A stretch of DNA of 64,000 nucleotides, taken from the NCBI GenBank assembly GCA_002215645.1, contig NGFI01000002.1, forward strand, positions 575,406 through 639,405. Direction: 5' to 3'. Both the position numbers and the translations under genes were made by a program. The notes under the pieces were generated by a model, which saw nothing but the letters and a program-made list of their open reading frames with translations, ran no database searches and had not been told where the DNA came from. Of the stretch, positions 34,052 to 42,836 are shown piece by piece (within the stretch, counting starts at the first letter, position 1; every line of letters begins with the position of its first letter). This stretch comes from Gemmatimonadetes bacterium 2013_60CM_65_52. Its GTDB lineage: Bacteria; Gemmatimonadota; Gemmatimonadetes; Gemmatimonadales; Gemmatimonadaceae.

Positions 34052-36688
34052 TCACACAGTCTTCCCGACGCCGCGCACGATGCCTTCCACGCGAGACGAT
34101 TCGACGAAGTAGGCGCGCGCGATCGCCTGCATCTGCGGCGCCGTCACGGCACGAACGCGCGCGTCGTGCTCGGTAAGCTCCGCGAGACGGCCGAAGAGAT
34201 ACGCATCCACCATGTCGCCGAGCACTGCGCCGCCGCTCTGCTGGCGAATTGCATGGGTGCCGATCGCGTAGGTCTGCGCTTGCTCGAGCTCGCGCGGTGT
34301 CACCGGTTCATCGCGCAAGCGGGCAAATTCGCGGAGCAGCCCCGCCCTCGCGACCTCCTCCAGCTCGGGCGACGTGGCGATGTACGCCATGAACGCACCG
34401 GCGAGCGACCGCTCCACCGCGCCTGCGTGCACCGTATACGCCAGCGACTGCTTGTCGCGCAGCTCATCGAAGAAGCGGCCACCGAGCCCGCTGGCGACAC
34501 CGGCTATCAGGTGCGCCGCATGCCGTGCATCGTCGCTGCGGGATGGGCCCGCAAACAGCAGCACCAACGCAGTCTGCGCCTTGTCGCGCCGCTCGCTGCG
34601 CTCGATGATGCCGGTTGGCCACACCGGGGTGTCCAGCACCGAGACCTCTCCGCCGCGCAGCTCACCGAACCGCGACGCCATGATGGCCGCGAGCTCGTCG
34701 TGCTCCGCGTCACCGACGATGCCGAGTACGGTCGGCCCCTCGAGAAAACGCGCACGATGCCACGCCCGCACACGCTCGGCCGTGATGCGCGGAAGCGAGT
34801 CTTCGTCACCCGTCACGGGGACGCCATACGCATGTCCCGCGAATGCGGCACCCGTCGCGAGCCGCATGGGATACCGGAACATGTCGTCTCTCAGCGCAAC
34901 GAGATCCGCGAGCGCGATTGCGCGTTCCGTTTCTAGCGCGGCGTCCGGGATGATTGCATGCTGTGCGACGTCCGCGAGCAACTCCACGGCCTCCGCCGCG
35001 TGCGGCAGCGGGACGCTCACGGACCAGCCGAAGCTCTCGCCCGCGGCGCCGCCGGTTACGCTGCCGCCAAGGAGCTCACCTTCCTCCGCGATCTGCGTGG
35101 CCGTGCGTCGCTCGGTGCCCTTGACGGCCGTGCGCGCCATCATCGCGGTGATTCCTGCTTCGGCAGGATCCTCGTCCCTCGCGCCGCCGAGCGCGTACAC
35201 ACCAGCATGAACCAGCGCGCCCGCTTTGCGACGGACGAGAATGGGAACGCCCGAGGAGCTGCGATACACGCGCACGCCCCCTTCGTCCCGATCGATGCGA
35301 AGCCGCGTGTGCACGGCCGGTGAAAGTGCGACCGGCTCCGCGATCTCGAGTGGTTCCGCGGGAGGCGCGTCGTCGAGCATGCTGCGTGCGTTCTGCGCGT
35401 CGTCCGCGACGGCGGGCGCGCCGGCGGCGCGATACACCACGATGCCCGCTTCGTCCGGATCGAGAAAACGGCGCGCCAGGGTGGTGACTTCGTCGGCGGA
35501 GACCGACAGCAGGCGTTGCAGGTATTCGTCGCCGCGACGCCAGTCTCCCAGTGCCTCCCATTCCGCCAGGTAGTTGGCCTGGCCTTCCATGTCCTCGAGG
35601 CGGCGTATCCACCGCGACTCGATCACGCGATGGGCGCGCTGCAGCTCGGCGTCGCTGACGCCGTGCTCCCGCACCGATCGAAGCTGCGACCAGATCGCCC
35701 GCGCGGCCTCGCGCGCGCGCTCCGGCGGCGTTTCCGCGTGCACCACGAATACGCCGAGTGACGTGGGCGTGTAGTTGTACACCGAAACCGAGGTCGCGAG
35801 CTTCCTGTCGCGCACCGCGCGATACATGCGCGACGCACGGCCGGTGCCGAGTATCGTTGCGAGGACGTCGAGTCCGGCCGTTGCGTCGTCGAGCGAGGGC
35901 GGCGTCCGCCAGCCCATCGCGATCTGCGTTTGCCCGATGTCGCCTGTCCACTCGCGATAGCGGAATCCGTGGCCGCCGACTTCGTCGGGACCCGGCGTCA
36001 GCACCGGAGTGCCTTCCGGCAGATTGCCGTGCCGCGCCGCCACCTTGGCGACCGCCTCGTCGGGGTCGACGTCGCCGACGATGGTGAGAATGGTGTTGCC
36101 GGGATGGTAGAAGTTGCGATAGAAGCCCACCACGTCATCACGCGTGAGCTTCCTCAAGCCCGGCTCCCTGCCGATGCGCCACCGGCGTATCCGGTGGTGA
36201 TCGTGCAGGATCTCGAACAGCGTCTCGGAGGCGACGGCGCCAGGGTTGTCCGACTTTCGCTTCGCCTCCTGAATGATGACTTCCAGTTCCCGCCCTAGCT
36301 CGTCCCGATCGATCAGCGAGTTGGCGTACGCGTCGAACTGTACGTCGAGCCCCTTCTCGAATTCCGACGATGGCAGTACCACGTAGTAGACGGTGTGATC
36401 GTAGATCGTGGCGGCGTTGAGGTAGCCGCCCAGCGCTTTCGTTTCCCGTGCAATCTCTCCCACCCCTCGCGTCGGCGTGCCCTTGAAGAACATGTGCTCC
36501 AGGACGTGCGCGATGCCGACGACGTCGTCCGTCTCGTCGAAGTAGCCAGCTTTCACGTGCGTCACGATGGCGACGACGGGTGCAGACGTGTCGCGACGCA
36601 CGAGCACGGTGAGCCCGTTCGGAAGCACGACTCGGCGGACCGTGGATGGATCGATGGTCGCTGGAGAGGCGGCCGGCGCTGTGGTCAT
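34052..36688 (-). CDS. M16 family zinc metalloprotease, two-domain (pitrilysin/PqqL type)
   Basis: An 878-residue fused peptidase. The N-terminal half has the inverted zinc motif HVLEH (in GIAHVLEHMFFKGTPTRG, near residue 66) and the downstream ligand Glu in LEVIIQEAKRK. The C-terminal half repeats the fold without the zinc motif (VRVYRSSSGVPILVRR onward), as is normal for fused M16 proteins. It has no clear signal peptide, so it is likely cytoplasmic or exported by other means, and degrades peptides. It follows an ABC exporter pair by 13 bases, so peptide processing linked to export is possible. Confidence 0.9.
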   Translation of the reverse strand: MTTAPAASPATIDPSTVRRVVLPNGLTVLVRRDTSAPVVAIVTHVKAGYFDETDDVVGIAHVLEHMFFKGTPTRGVGEIARETKALGGYLNAATIYDHTVYYVVLPSSEFEKGLDVQFDAYANSLIDRDELGRELEVIIQEAKRKSDNPGAVASETLFEILHDHHRIRRWRIGREPGLRKLTRDDVVGFYRNFYHPGNTILTIVGDVDPDEAVAKVAARHGNLPEGTPVLTPGPDEVGGHGFRYREWTGDIGQTQIAMGWRTPPSLDDATAGLDVLATILGTGRASRMYRAVRDRKLATSVSVYNYTPTSLGVFVVHAETPPERAREAARAIWSQLRSVREHGVSDAELQRAHRVIESRWIRRLEDMEGQANYLAEWEALGDWRRGDEYLQRLLSVSADEVTTLARRFLDPDEAGIVVYRAAGAPAVADDAQNARSMLDDAPPAEPLEIAEPVALSPAVHTRLRIDRDEGGVRVYRSSSGVPILVRRKAGALVHAGVYALGGARDEDPAEAGITAMMARTAVKGTERRTATQIAEEGELLGGSVTGGAAGESFGWSVSVPLPHAAEAVELLADVAQHAIIPDAALETERAIALADLVALRDDMFRYPMRLATGAAFAGHAYGVPVTGDEDSLPRITAERVRAWHRARFLEGPTVLGIVGDAEHDELAAIMASRFGELRGGEVSVLDTPVWPTGIIERSERRDKAQTALVLLFAGPSRSDDARHAAHLIAGVASGLGGRFFDELRDKQSLAYTVHAGAVERSLAGAFMAYIATSPELEEVARAGLLREFARLRDEPVTPRELEQAQTYAIGTHAIRQQSGGAVLGDMVDAYLFGRLAELTEHDARVRAVTAPQMQAIARAYFVESSRVEGIVRGVGKTV

Positions 36689-36701
36689 TCGTGGACAATC
36701 G

Positions 36702-37490
36702 CTAGAGAATTGCCAGTCGCCGGTATCGCAGCACGATCAGCGCCGCGACGGCGCAGGCCGCACCGTACGCGCCGAACCAGCCGAGCAGCCACGCATCGAG
36801 TGGCGCGCCCGTTCCGACCGCGCTGTAGATGTCCGCGGTGCGGCTGAGCGGCGGCAGAACGTACAGGAGGTAGTGGAAAATGGACGGCGACGTTCCCCAC
36901 CGGTCCCACAAATAGCTGGCCAATACGGTGAAGAGCACCAGCAGCAGCCAGTCGCTCGGGAATGATGCCGACAGCATGAACATGATGCCGGCGTACAGGA
37001 GAAACATCACCGCGACGGCGAGTATGAGCTGCGGCGTCAGAATTGGCGCAACGAGCGCGCCGTATACCAGCGAGAGCGCAGTGACGATCGCGACGAAGCC
37101 GGCCCAGCCGACCAGAAAGGCCTGCCCGTAAAACCGGAGCGGAGACACCGCCTTCGAGAACAGGAAGCGATAGTAGCCCTGCTTTCGATCGTTCGCGGCG
37201 ATGCCGTTCATGGCCATCATCGCACCGAGAAACACCACGACACCAAGGAAGGACCGGAGGAACATGGCATTGACGTCATGCAGTTGTGCCGCGCGCGCCG
37301 CCTCGATGCTTCCGTACCGCGCGATCACGCGTGCGGGCATGTTCTGCATGGTCCGCTCGATCCCCAGCAGCAACGGCGCCGCCGTGAGGTACGCGAACAG
37401 CACCGTGATGAGCACCGTAGCTAACCCACGGTCGATCAGGTAGTCGCGCGCTTGCCACAGGGCGTAGCGCCTCCAATGCGCGGAGCTCAT
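36702..37490 (-). CDS. ABC transporter permease (ABC-2 type)
   Basis: A 262-residue membrane protein with six helices (GLATVLITVLFAYLTAAPLLL; FLRSFLGVVVFLGAMMAMNG; VGWAGFVAIVTALSLVYGAL; and others). The block NDRKQGYYRFLFSKAVSPLRFYGQ resembles the coupling region of ABC-2 permeases. It pairs with the ATPase encoded directly upstream, whose stop it overlaps (ATGA). Substrate unknown. Confidence 0.82.
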   Translation of the reverse strand: MSSAHWRRYALWQARDYLIDRGLATVLITVLFAYLTAAPLLLGIERTMQNMPARVIARYGSIEAARAAQLHDVNAMFLRSFLGVVVFLGAMMAMNGIAANDRKQGYYRFLFSKAVSPLRFYGQAFLVGWAGFVAIVTALSLVYGALVAPILTPQLILAVAVMFLLYAGIMFMLSASFPSDWLLLVLFTVLASYLWDRWGTSPSIFHYLLYVLPPLSRTADIYSAVGTGAPLDAWLLGWFGAYGAACAVAALIVLRYRRLAIL

Positions 37491-38407
37491 TCGGACCTCC
37501 CCGCACCCACCGCGTCGCGAAACTGCTGCTCGAGTGCGGACTGTAGCGGGACGATCGCGCTGAAGCGCACGCCGTCGCCGATGAGCGACGCAACGGCCTG
37601 GTTGAGCTCCTCGGAAGAGACGCCCGTCAGCTCCAGCTCGCCGGCGCCGATGGCGCGCGCGGAGGGAAAACGCAGTCGCACCCGGTCCTCGCCGTCCGTG
37701 ATCACGAGTCGGTACGGCGCACCGGACGAGACCTGGCGCGACCCTGCACGAAGATCCACGATGCGCTGGAGGCGCCCACGATCGATGATGCCGACGCGAT
37801 CCGCAATGCGCTCCAGCTCATCCAGGTTGTGCGACGCAATCAGCATCGTGCGGCCCGGCGCGCGCAGTTCGGCCACGATGTCGCGAAACCGCTGCGTCCA
37901 CACGGGATCGAGTCCGTGCGTCGGCTCATCGAGCACGATCACCGGCTCGTCGCGCAGCAACGCCTGGGCGAGCCCCAGCCGTTGCAGGTTGCCCTTCGAG
38001 AGCTGTCGCACGCGCTTGTGCCGATGTTCGTCGAGCCCGAGCTGCGAGATCACGTGCTCGATGCGATCGGAGATGCGCGTCTCGTCCACTCCCGACAGCA
38101 ACGCATAGCGGTTGAGCGCGCTCGTGACACTCCACCCTGGCGGAATGTTGACGAGCTCGGAGAGATACCCCACGCCATGGCGCTCCACGTATCGGCGTGG
38201 ATCCATGCCGCCGATGGTGACGAGTCCACTCGTTGGACCGAGAAAGCCGAGCAGCAGCGAGATCAACGTGCTCTTGCCCGCGCCGTTCGGTCCGGCGAGC
38301 CCGAACACTTCGCCCTCGCGCAGCTCGAGCGAAAGGTCGTCCAGAGCGAGGACGGCACGGCCGGTCCACGCGCGATAGCGCTTCGTGACGTTCGCGAATG
38401 TGATCAC
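37487..38407 (-). CDS. ABC transporter ATP-binding protein
   Basis: A 306-residue ATPase. Walker A GPNGAGKSTLI is near residue 41, the signature LSKGNLQRLGLAQALL near 137, Walker B VIVLDEPTHGLDP near 157 and the H-loop in LIASHNLDELERI. A C-terminal extension of about 90 residues (from SRQVSSGAPYRLVITDGEDRV) is typical of ABC-2 drug or antibiotic export ATPases. GTG at 38407 is the start. It couples to the permease gene by ATGA. Confidence 0.9.
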   Translation of the reverse strand: MITFANVTKRYRAWTGRAVLALDDLSLELREGEVFGLAGPNGAGKSTLISLLLGFLGPTSGLVTIGGMDPRRYVERHGVGYLSELVNIPPGWSVTSALNRYALLSGVDETRISDRIEHVISQLGLDEHRHKRVRQLSKGNLQRLGLAQALLRDEPVIVLDEPTHGLDPVWTQRFRDIVAELRAPGRTMLIASHNLDELERIADRVGIIDRGRLQRIVDLRAGSRQVSSGAPYRLVITDGEDRVRLRFPSARAIGAGELELTGVSSEELNQAVASLIGDGVRFSAIVPLQSALEQQFRDAVGAGRSE

Positions 38408-38449
38408 GGGAGTTCGTGCGGGGCGCCCGATCGAGCGTCCCGGGCCGTT

Positions 38450-39472
38450 TCAGGGCCGCGGGACGGTCATCGGTACGGCAGGATTGGCCGACGGTATGGC
38501 GCCCGGTTGAATCGCGCCCAACGCCGGTGCACAGCTCGTCCACGCACCGGTGCCCGCCCGTTGAATCCATCGGAGTCCTTCGTCCACTCGCCCTATGCGC
38601 ACGAGCGAGCAGCCGAGAAAACCCTGCGACAGCCGGTCGGTGCTGTCCGCCCTGATGGCGCGAATGTAGAACGTGCGCGCCACGTCGTAGTTCTGGAGGG
38701 CAAAGAGGACACTCGCCAGCTCGCGCAGCGCGGCACCGTTGTTCGGTCCGAGCTGGACGGCCTTCACGGCCTCCGCGTTGGCGTTGTTCAGGTTTCCGCG
38801 CTCGCGCTCCATGCGCGCAAGGTAGACGTGCGGCATGGGGTCGGCGGGATCGTCGGATGCCGCCTTTCTGAAATCACCCTCGGCCGCCTCACGCCGTCCC
38901 TCCCGATACGCCTGCACACCCTGGTCGTACGCCGCGTTGCCGCGCCGGCCCGCGAACAGCATCCACGCAACCACGACGACGATCACGAGACCGACGGCTC
39001 CCAGCGCAGGAACGAGCCACGACGGTCGCGATCGTGTTGCGGGATGCTCTGTCGTCGGAGGAACGTTGGCATCCACGGGCGTCGCCACCGCGGGCGCGGC
39101 ACCTTTTGCCGGCGCCGCATCCCCCATGAGGCCGGCCTCGAGCTTGAGAAACGCGTCGCGCACCGCGTTCACGTCCGCTTCGGTCGGTGAATAGTCGGTG
39201 CGTCCGGCACGCTCACGCGCCGCATGGAACTCGGCGAGTGCATTCGCTTGCTCGAACGAGAGGAACTGCCGCTGGCGGAGCTCGCGAATCAGTGCCTGCC
39301 CGCCTAGCGACGTCCCGCCGACGAGAGACCTGAGTCCCGTCTCGACGGCACTCCACGCTTCGATGATGTCCGCCGCGAGATCTTCCTTGTCGCGCGTCGC
39401 GCTCAGACGAGCCACGATCGGACGCGCCGAATGCACGGCGTCGAGCGCGGCCCGCTGCGAGCCGGCGGTCAT
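38450..39472 (-). CDS. TPR-repeat membrane-anchored protein
   Basis: A 340-residue protein. Residues 1-100 are helical, 110-145 are Pro/Ala-rich, one membrane helix follows (WLVPALGAVGLVIVVVVAWMLF), and residues 175-300 contain about three TPR-type repeats (YDQGVQAYREGRREAAEGDF; PHVYLARMERERGNLNNANAEAVKAV; LRELASVLFALQNYDVARTFY). It is probably a scaffold or assembly factor. Its start overlaps the stop of the next TPR protein gene (ATGA), so they may work together. Confidence 0.75.
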   Translation of the reverse strand: MTAGSQRAALDAVHSARPIVARLSATRDKEDLAADIIEAWSAVETGLRSLVGGTSLGGQALIRELRQRQFLSFEQANALAEFHAARERAGRTDYSPTEADVNAVRDAFLKLEAGLMGDAAPAKGAAPAVATPVDANVPPTTEHPATRSRPSWLVPALGAVGLVIVVVVAWMLFAGRRGNAAYDQGVQAYREGRREAAEGDFRKAASDDPADPMPHVYLARMERERGNLNNANAEAVKAVQLGPNNGAALRELASVLFALQNYDVARTFYIRAIRADSTDRLSQGFLGCSLVRIGRVDEGLRWIQRAGTGAWTSCAPALGAIQPGAIPSANPAVPMTVPRP

Positions 39473-40629
39473 TGTACGATGCGCAGCAGTCCCGCGTCCG
39501 CGCTTCCGCGCACGAACAGCTCCACATCATGGCTCGGCACGCGCACGCCGGTCTCGCGGTACGTCAACTTTGCCATGCGCGACATGAACGCTTCGAGGGA
39601 GGTGTCGAGTCCCCCTTCAGTATTGTCGTTTTGCAGCGAGCGCACGATCTCCTCCCACGAGCCGATGAACGCACGACCATCACGCAGGACGACCTCGTGA
39701 TTCGCGGCAGGCGCGAGCCCGGGTTCCGGCGATCTCGAATCGGCGAGCGAGGAAAGAAGCGTGCCGAACAACTCCAATTGTCCCCGTGCGACCTCTACCT
39801 CCCCACTTTCTGATGCGACGGCTCCATCCACCTCGATGAATAGCTCGTCGATGGAATCGAGCTCGCCTCCCAGCTCGGCCAGGCGGTCTTCCCACGGCTT
39901 CAGCTCGGGGTCGTGCTCGCCAAGTTTGTGGGCGGCGCGCTTGAGCTCGATGAGACGCCAGATGCCGAGCTCGTCCCAGTGGTCTTCGGTGGCCGTCTGC
40001 TCGAAATGGTACAGCGATGCCTCGTAGTCCCCGCGGTCATAGAAGACGTTCGCGAGGTAGATCCGCGCTTCCGTATGCTCGTTGTCCGCCTGGAGTGACT
40101 TGCGAAGCATCTGGACGGCCGCGTCGTCGTTGCCGAGGCGGTGCTGAGCGTAACCCACGCAGGCAATCGCTTCCGCGCTGTCCGGTGCCTGCTGCGTGGC
40201 GACCTCGAAGAACTCCATCGCCGCCGAAAAGAGCTCCTTCCGGTCGCGCATGGACGCTTCGCGAAACAGGGCGCGGCCGGATTGGAGCATCAGATCCAGG
40301 TCGTCGGCGTAACCGAGCTCGAGCGTGCGGCGGAAACATTTGAGTGCCGCATCCTCCAGCCCGAACTTGAGGAGCGTCTCTCCGAGGCCAGCCAGCGCGT
40401 CCTCGTGCTCCGGCTCGAGCACCAGCGCCTCCTCGAAGCTCCGCCGCGCCCATGCAAACTCCTCACGCGCCAGCCGCGCATACCCCACACCGATGTGCAG
40501 TTCCACCGAGTTCGGATAGAGTGCCAGTCCCTCCTGCAGCACTGCCATCGCGTCGTCGTACTGCCCTTCGTTGTAGAGCTGATGTGCGCGCTCGTCGTAC
40601 TCTTCGGAGCTCAGGAACGGAGTGGCCAT
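39469..40629 (-). CDS. TPR-repeat protein
   Basis: A 386-residue soluble protein made of TPR-like helix pairs: YDERAHQLYNEGQYDDAMAVLQEGLALYPNS, ELHIGVGYARLAREEFAWARRSFEEALVLEPEH, EDALAGLGETLLKFG and more to about residue 225. The C-terminal third has EVVLRDGRAFIGSWEEIVRSLQ and resembles a small regulatory fold. ATG at 40629 has an AGGAGG ribosome binding site (40641-40647) 11 bases upstream and a consensus-like promoter behind it. The frame is open upstream through psuG without similarity. Confidence 0.8.
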   Translation of the reverse strand: MATPFLSSEEYDERAHQLYNEGQYDDAMAVLQEGLALYPNSVELHIGVGYARLAREEFAWARRSFEEALVLEPEHEDALAGLGETLLKFGLEDAALKCFRRTLELGYADDLDLMLQSGRALFREASMRDRKELFSAAMEFFEVATQQAPDSAEAIACVGYAQHRLGNDDAAVQMLRKSLQADNEHTEARIYLANVFYDRGDYEASLYHFEQTATEDHWDELGIWRLIELKRAAHKLGEHDPELKPWEDRLAELGGELDSIDELFIEVDGAVASESGEVEVARGQLELFGTLLSSLADSRSPEPGLAPAANHEVVLRDGRAFIGSWEEIVRSLQNDNTEGGLDTSLEAFMSRMAKLTYRETGVRVPSHDVELFVRGSADAGLLRIVQ

Positions 40630-40664
40630 GGGTCCGAAAGCCTCCTGCCCGTGAGGGTTTTTCA

Positions 40665-40694
40665 ATTGTACCATTTGGTGAGCAACAAGTTCAA
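40665..40694 (-). promoter_or_regulatory. Sigma-70-like promoter of the TPR operon
   Basis: On the minus strand TTGAAC (40694-40689) and TACAAT (40670-40665) are 18 bases apart, close to the vegetative consensus. It starts over the psuG stop codon. The leader to the ATG is about 30 bases and contains a full AGGAGG. Confidence 0.6.
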
Positions 40695-41608
40695 CGGTTT
40701 TTTGCAAACATCCGGGCGGCAATCTGCCCCGCCAGCAGGGCGTTGGCCTCCAGGAGCCCGAGGTTGGCGATGAGGGACCGGCCGCCGGTCGCCTCCACGA
40801 CGGCCCCGAGAAGAAAGGGAGTGGCGGCGGCACCCTGAATGCCGGTCCGGCGCGCCTCTTTGAGCGCGTCGGCCACCGCCCGATCGACGACCTCCCTTGG
40901 TAGAGCGACATCGTCGGGAGGCGGCTGGACGACCAGAATTGCCTGTCGCCGGCCAAGTGTCTGCGCGGCGTGATAAATGGCGACGACTTCGTCCGGCGTG
41001 TCGGCCCGCGCTCCAAGAAGTAACCCCGTGGTCCGCGTAAAGAATCCCGGAAGCTCGCTCGTCCGGTAGCCGACCACGGTGACGCCAAGCGTCTCCAGAC
41101 GTTCGAGGGTCGCGGCGAGATCGAGAATGGACTTCGCGCCTGCCGACACCACGATCATCGGTGTGCGTGCCAGCTCCACGAGGTCGCCGGACTCGTCGAA
41201 GGGCGCATCGCGGTGGACCCCGCCGATGCCACCGGTCGCAAACACCTGTATGCCAGCCGCGGACGCGATGCACAGCGACGCCGCAACCGTCGTGGCGCCA
41301 TCCAATCCCTGCGCCATCGCCACCGGGAGATCGCGCGCGGCGAGCTTTCGTATTCCGTCGCGAACGAGAAATCGCTCCAGCTCGGGCGGCGTCAGTCCGA
41401 GCGTCGCTTCGCCAGCGACGACGGCCGTGATTGCCGGCACGGCACCGGCGCTCGACACGGCAGCCATCATTTGTTCGGCGGCCGTCCGGTTGTGCGGAGT
41501 GGGAAGTCCCTGCGCGAGAACCGAGCTTTCCAGTGCGACGACAGGACGTCCGGCGGCGATTGCCTCCGCCACCGGCGACGGGACACGGACGCGGAATCCG
41601 CGGCTCAG
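40691..41608 (-). CDS. psuG: Pseudouridine-5'-phosphate glycosidase
   Basis: About 305 residues, near the family's usual length. It shows RPVVALESSVLAQGLP, TVAASLCIASAAGIQVFATGGIGGVHRDA, the lysine block VVSAGAKSILD and NLGLLEANALLAGQIA. The enzyme splits pseudouridine 5'-phosphate into uracil and ribose 5-phosphate, mainly in nucleoside salvage. ATG or TTG is not available near the expected start. CTG at 41608 overlaps the upstream stop (CTGA) and gives the SPxVAEAIAAGRP start expected of the family; GTG at 41572 (too short) and GTG at 41641 are alternatives. A psuK kinase is not seen. Confidence 0.88.
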   Translation of the reverse strand: MSRGFRVRVPSPVAEAIAAGRPVVALESSVLAQGLPTPHNRTAAEQMMAAVSSAGAVPAITAVVAGEATLGLTPPELERFLVRDGIRKLAARDLPVAMAQGLDGATTVAASLCIASAAGIQVFATGGIGGVHRDAPFDESGDLVELARTPMIVVSAGAKSILDLAATLERLETLGVTVVGYRTSELPGFFTRTTGLLLGARADTPDEVVAIYHAAQTLGRRQAILVVQPPPDDVALPREVVDRAVADALKEARRTGIQGAAATPFLLGAVVEATGGRSLIANLGLLEANALLAGQIAARMFAKNR

Positions 41609-42576
41609 GGAGCCGCCGGGGGCGCGGGTTTCCGTGGCCACGCGTGCACGATCGCGTCTCCCATGTGCGCCATCATCACGTGTGCCTCGTTGTCGATCTC
41701 GTACCGCTGGTCCTTGTTCTCCTTCGTCAGAACGCAGTACGCCACACGCGACTGCAGCGGAAACAATCCGCAATCGGTGCGCACCTGGTCCGTGTCGCCG
41801 GTCTTGTGCGGAACGTCGAGCCCCTCGACATACCGCTGCACCTTGTCGTACGCCACGTTGTGCGCGAGGACGTCGAGCATGGCGCTGTCAGCCTTGGGGC
41901 TGACCGCCTTGCCGTCCGAGAGCAGCGCGAACAACCGCGCCATCTCATTCGGGGTCGTCACGCCGAGTCCGTACTTCACGGAACTGTCCATGGCGACGCT
42001 CGCGATCCGCAGAAAGCTCTTGGAGTGCACCTTGGTGTGCATGAGTCCGAGCTTCTCCATCTTCTCCCAGACACGACGGATGATGATGCGGTCGAGCAAC
42101 AGGTTGGTGGCCGTGTTGTCGCTCAGCGTGGTCATGAGCCACGCCGCGTCGTGCACCGTGATGACCGCGTTGTCGTGCAGAAACTGGAGCTGCCCCGAGC
42201 CCCCCACCTTGTCGAGCTTGAGCACCGTCAGGGGATCGTCGAGCCCCAGCTTTCCCTGCTCGGCGAGATCGTAGACGGTGACGAGGATGGCCACCTTGAT
42301 GAGGCTGGCGGTCGGGAAGGTTTCATCGCCGTGAAGCTCCAGCCGCTCGCCGGTGTCGAGGTTGTGGACGGTATAGCCCACCACACCATGGTGCCCGTTG
42401 GCCAGCGAATCCAGCGTGTGGTGCAGCTTCGCCGTGTCCGCGCGCTGGAACGATGTCGGCGCAAACGGCCGCGCCTGTCCGGTGGCGCAGGCGGGCATGC
42501 AGAGGAGCAGCAGTGCGCCAGCTGTACGAACCCACCGAAATGCGGCGACGCTGGCCGGGCCCCCGGATGCGTTCAT
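41605..42576 (-). CDS. Class A beta-lactamase-like serine hydrolase, exported
   Basis: A 323-residue protein with a signal peptide ending LLLLCMPACATG, so it is exported and possibly lipidated. The serine-hydrolase motifs are SLIK (in FPTASLIKVAI), SDN (in LSDNTATNLLL) and KTG (in PHKTGDTDQV). The omega-loop Glu of true class A beta-lactamases (E-x-x-L-N) is not seen; the region reads VKYGLGVTTPNEMARL. It may act as a D,D-peptidase or esterase and not destroy beta-lactams. Its start overlaps the small upstream gene (ATGA). Confidence 0.82.
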   Translation of the reverse strand: MNASGGPASVAAFRWVRTAGALLLLCMPACATGQARPFAPTSFQRADTAKLHHTLDSLANGHHGVVGYTVHNLDTGERLELHGDETFPTASLIKVAILVTVYDLAEQGKLGLDDPLTVLKLDKVGGSGQLQFLHDNAVITVHDAAWLMTTLSDNTATNLLLDRIIIRRVWEKMEKLGLMHTKVHSKSFLRIASVAMDSSVKYGLGVTTPNEMARLFALLSDGKAVSPKADSAMLDVLAHNVAYDKVQRYVEGLDVPHKTGDTDQVRTDCGLFPLQSRVAYCVLTKENKDQRYEIDNEAHVMMAHMGDAIVHAWPRKPAPPAAP

Positions 42577-42818
42577 CGCGTCTCGTGCGGATCGGCGTCC
42601 GGCAGGTCTTCCGCGCGAATGGACTCGAGCAGATCGCGCTCGCCCGACGTGGGATCGTAAATGGCGACCACCTTGATCACTTCACCGGCATAGGCGTCGA
42701 ACGTCTTCACCTTGCCCTTGGCGATTCTGATTTCATGTCCGTCCTCGAAGCGCAGCGTGACGGAGGGGTGGTCGAGGTTGATGTACGCCTTGCGGAGCTT
42801 GGAGGGAATTGGCGGCAT
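42573..42818 (-). CDS. Small hypothetical protein
   Basis: An 81-residue soluble protein with a beta-rich core (AYINLDHPSVTLRFEDGHEIRIAKGKVKTF; VIKVVAIYD) and an acidic tail. I do not recognise it. It lies 18 bases after the aminotransferase gene and overlaps the serine hydrolase start by ATGA, so it belongs to this minus-strand operon. Even codon structure and tight coupling support that it is real. Confidence 0.65.
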   Translation of the reverse strand: MPPIPSKLRKAYINLDHPSVTLRFEDGHEIRIAKGKVKTFDAYAGEVIKVVAIYDPTSGERDLLESIRAEDLPDADPHETR

Positions 42819-42836
42819 GAGTTCAGGTTCGGTCGG

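Noticed and set aside
37829-39190. 453-codon open frame on the plus strand
   Set aside because: It runs antisense to the ABC ATPase and TPR genes, with composition typical of GC-rich shadow frames and no recognisable domain.
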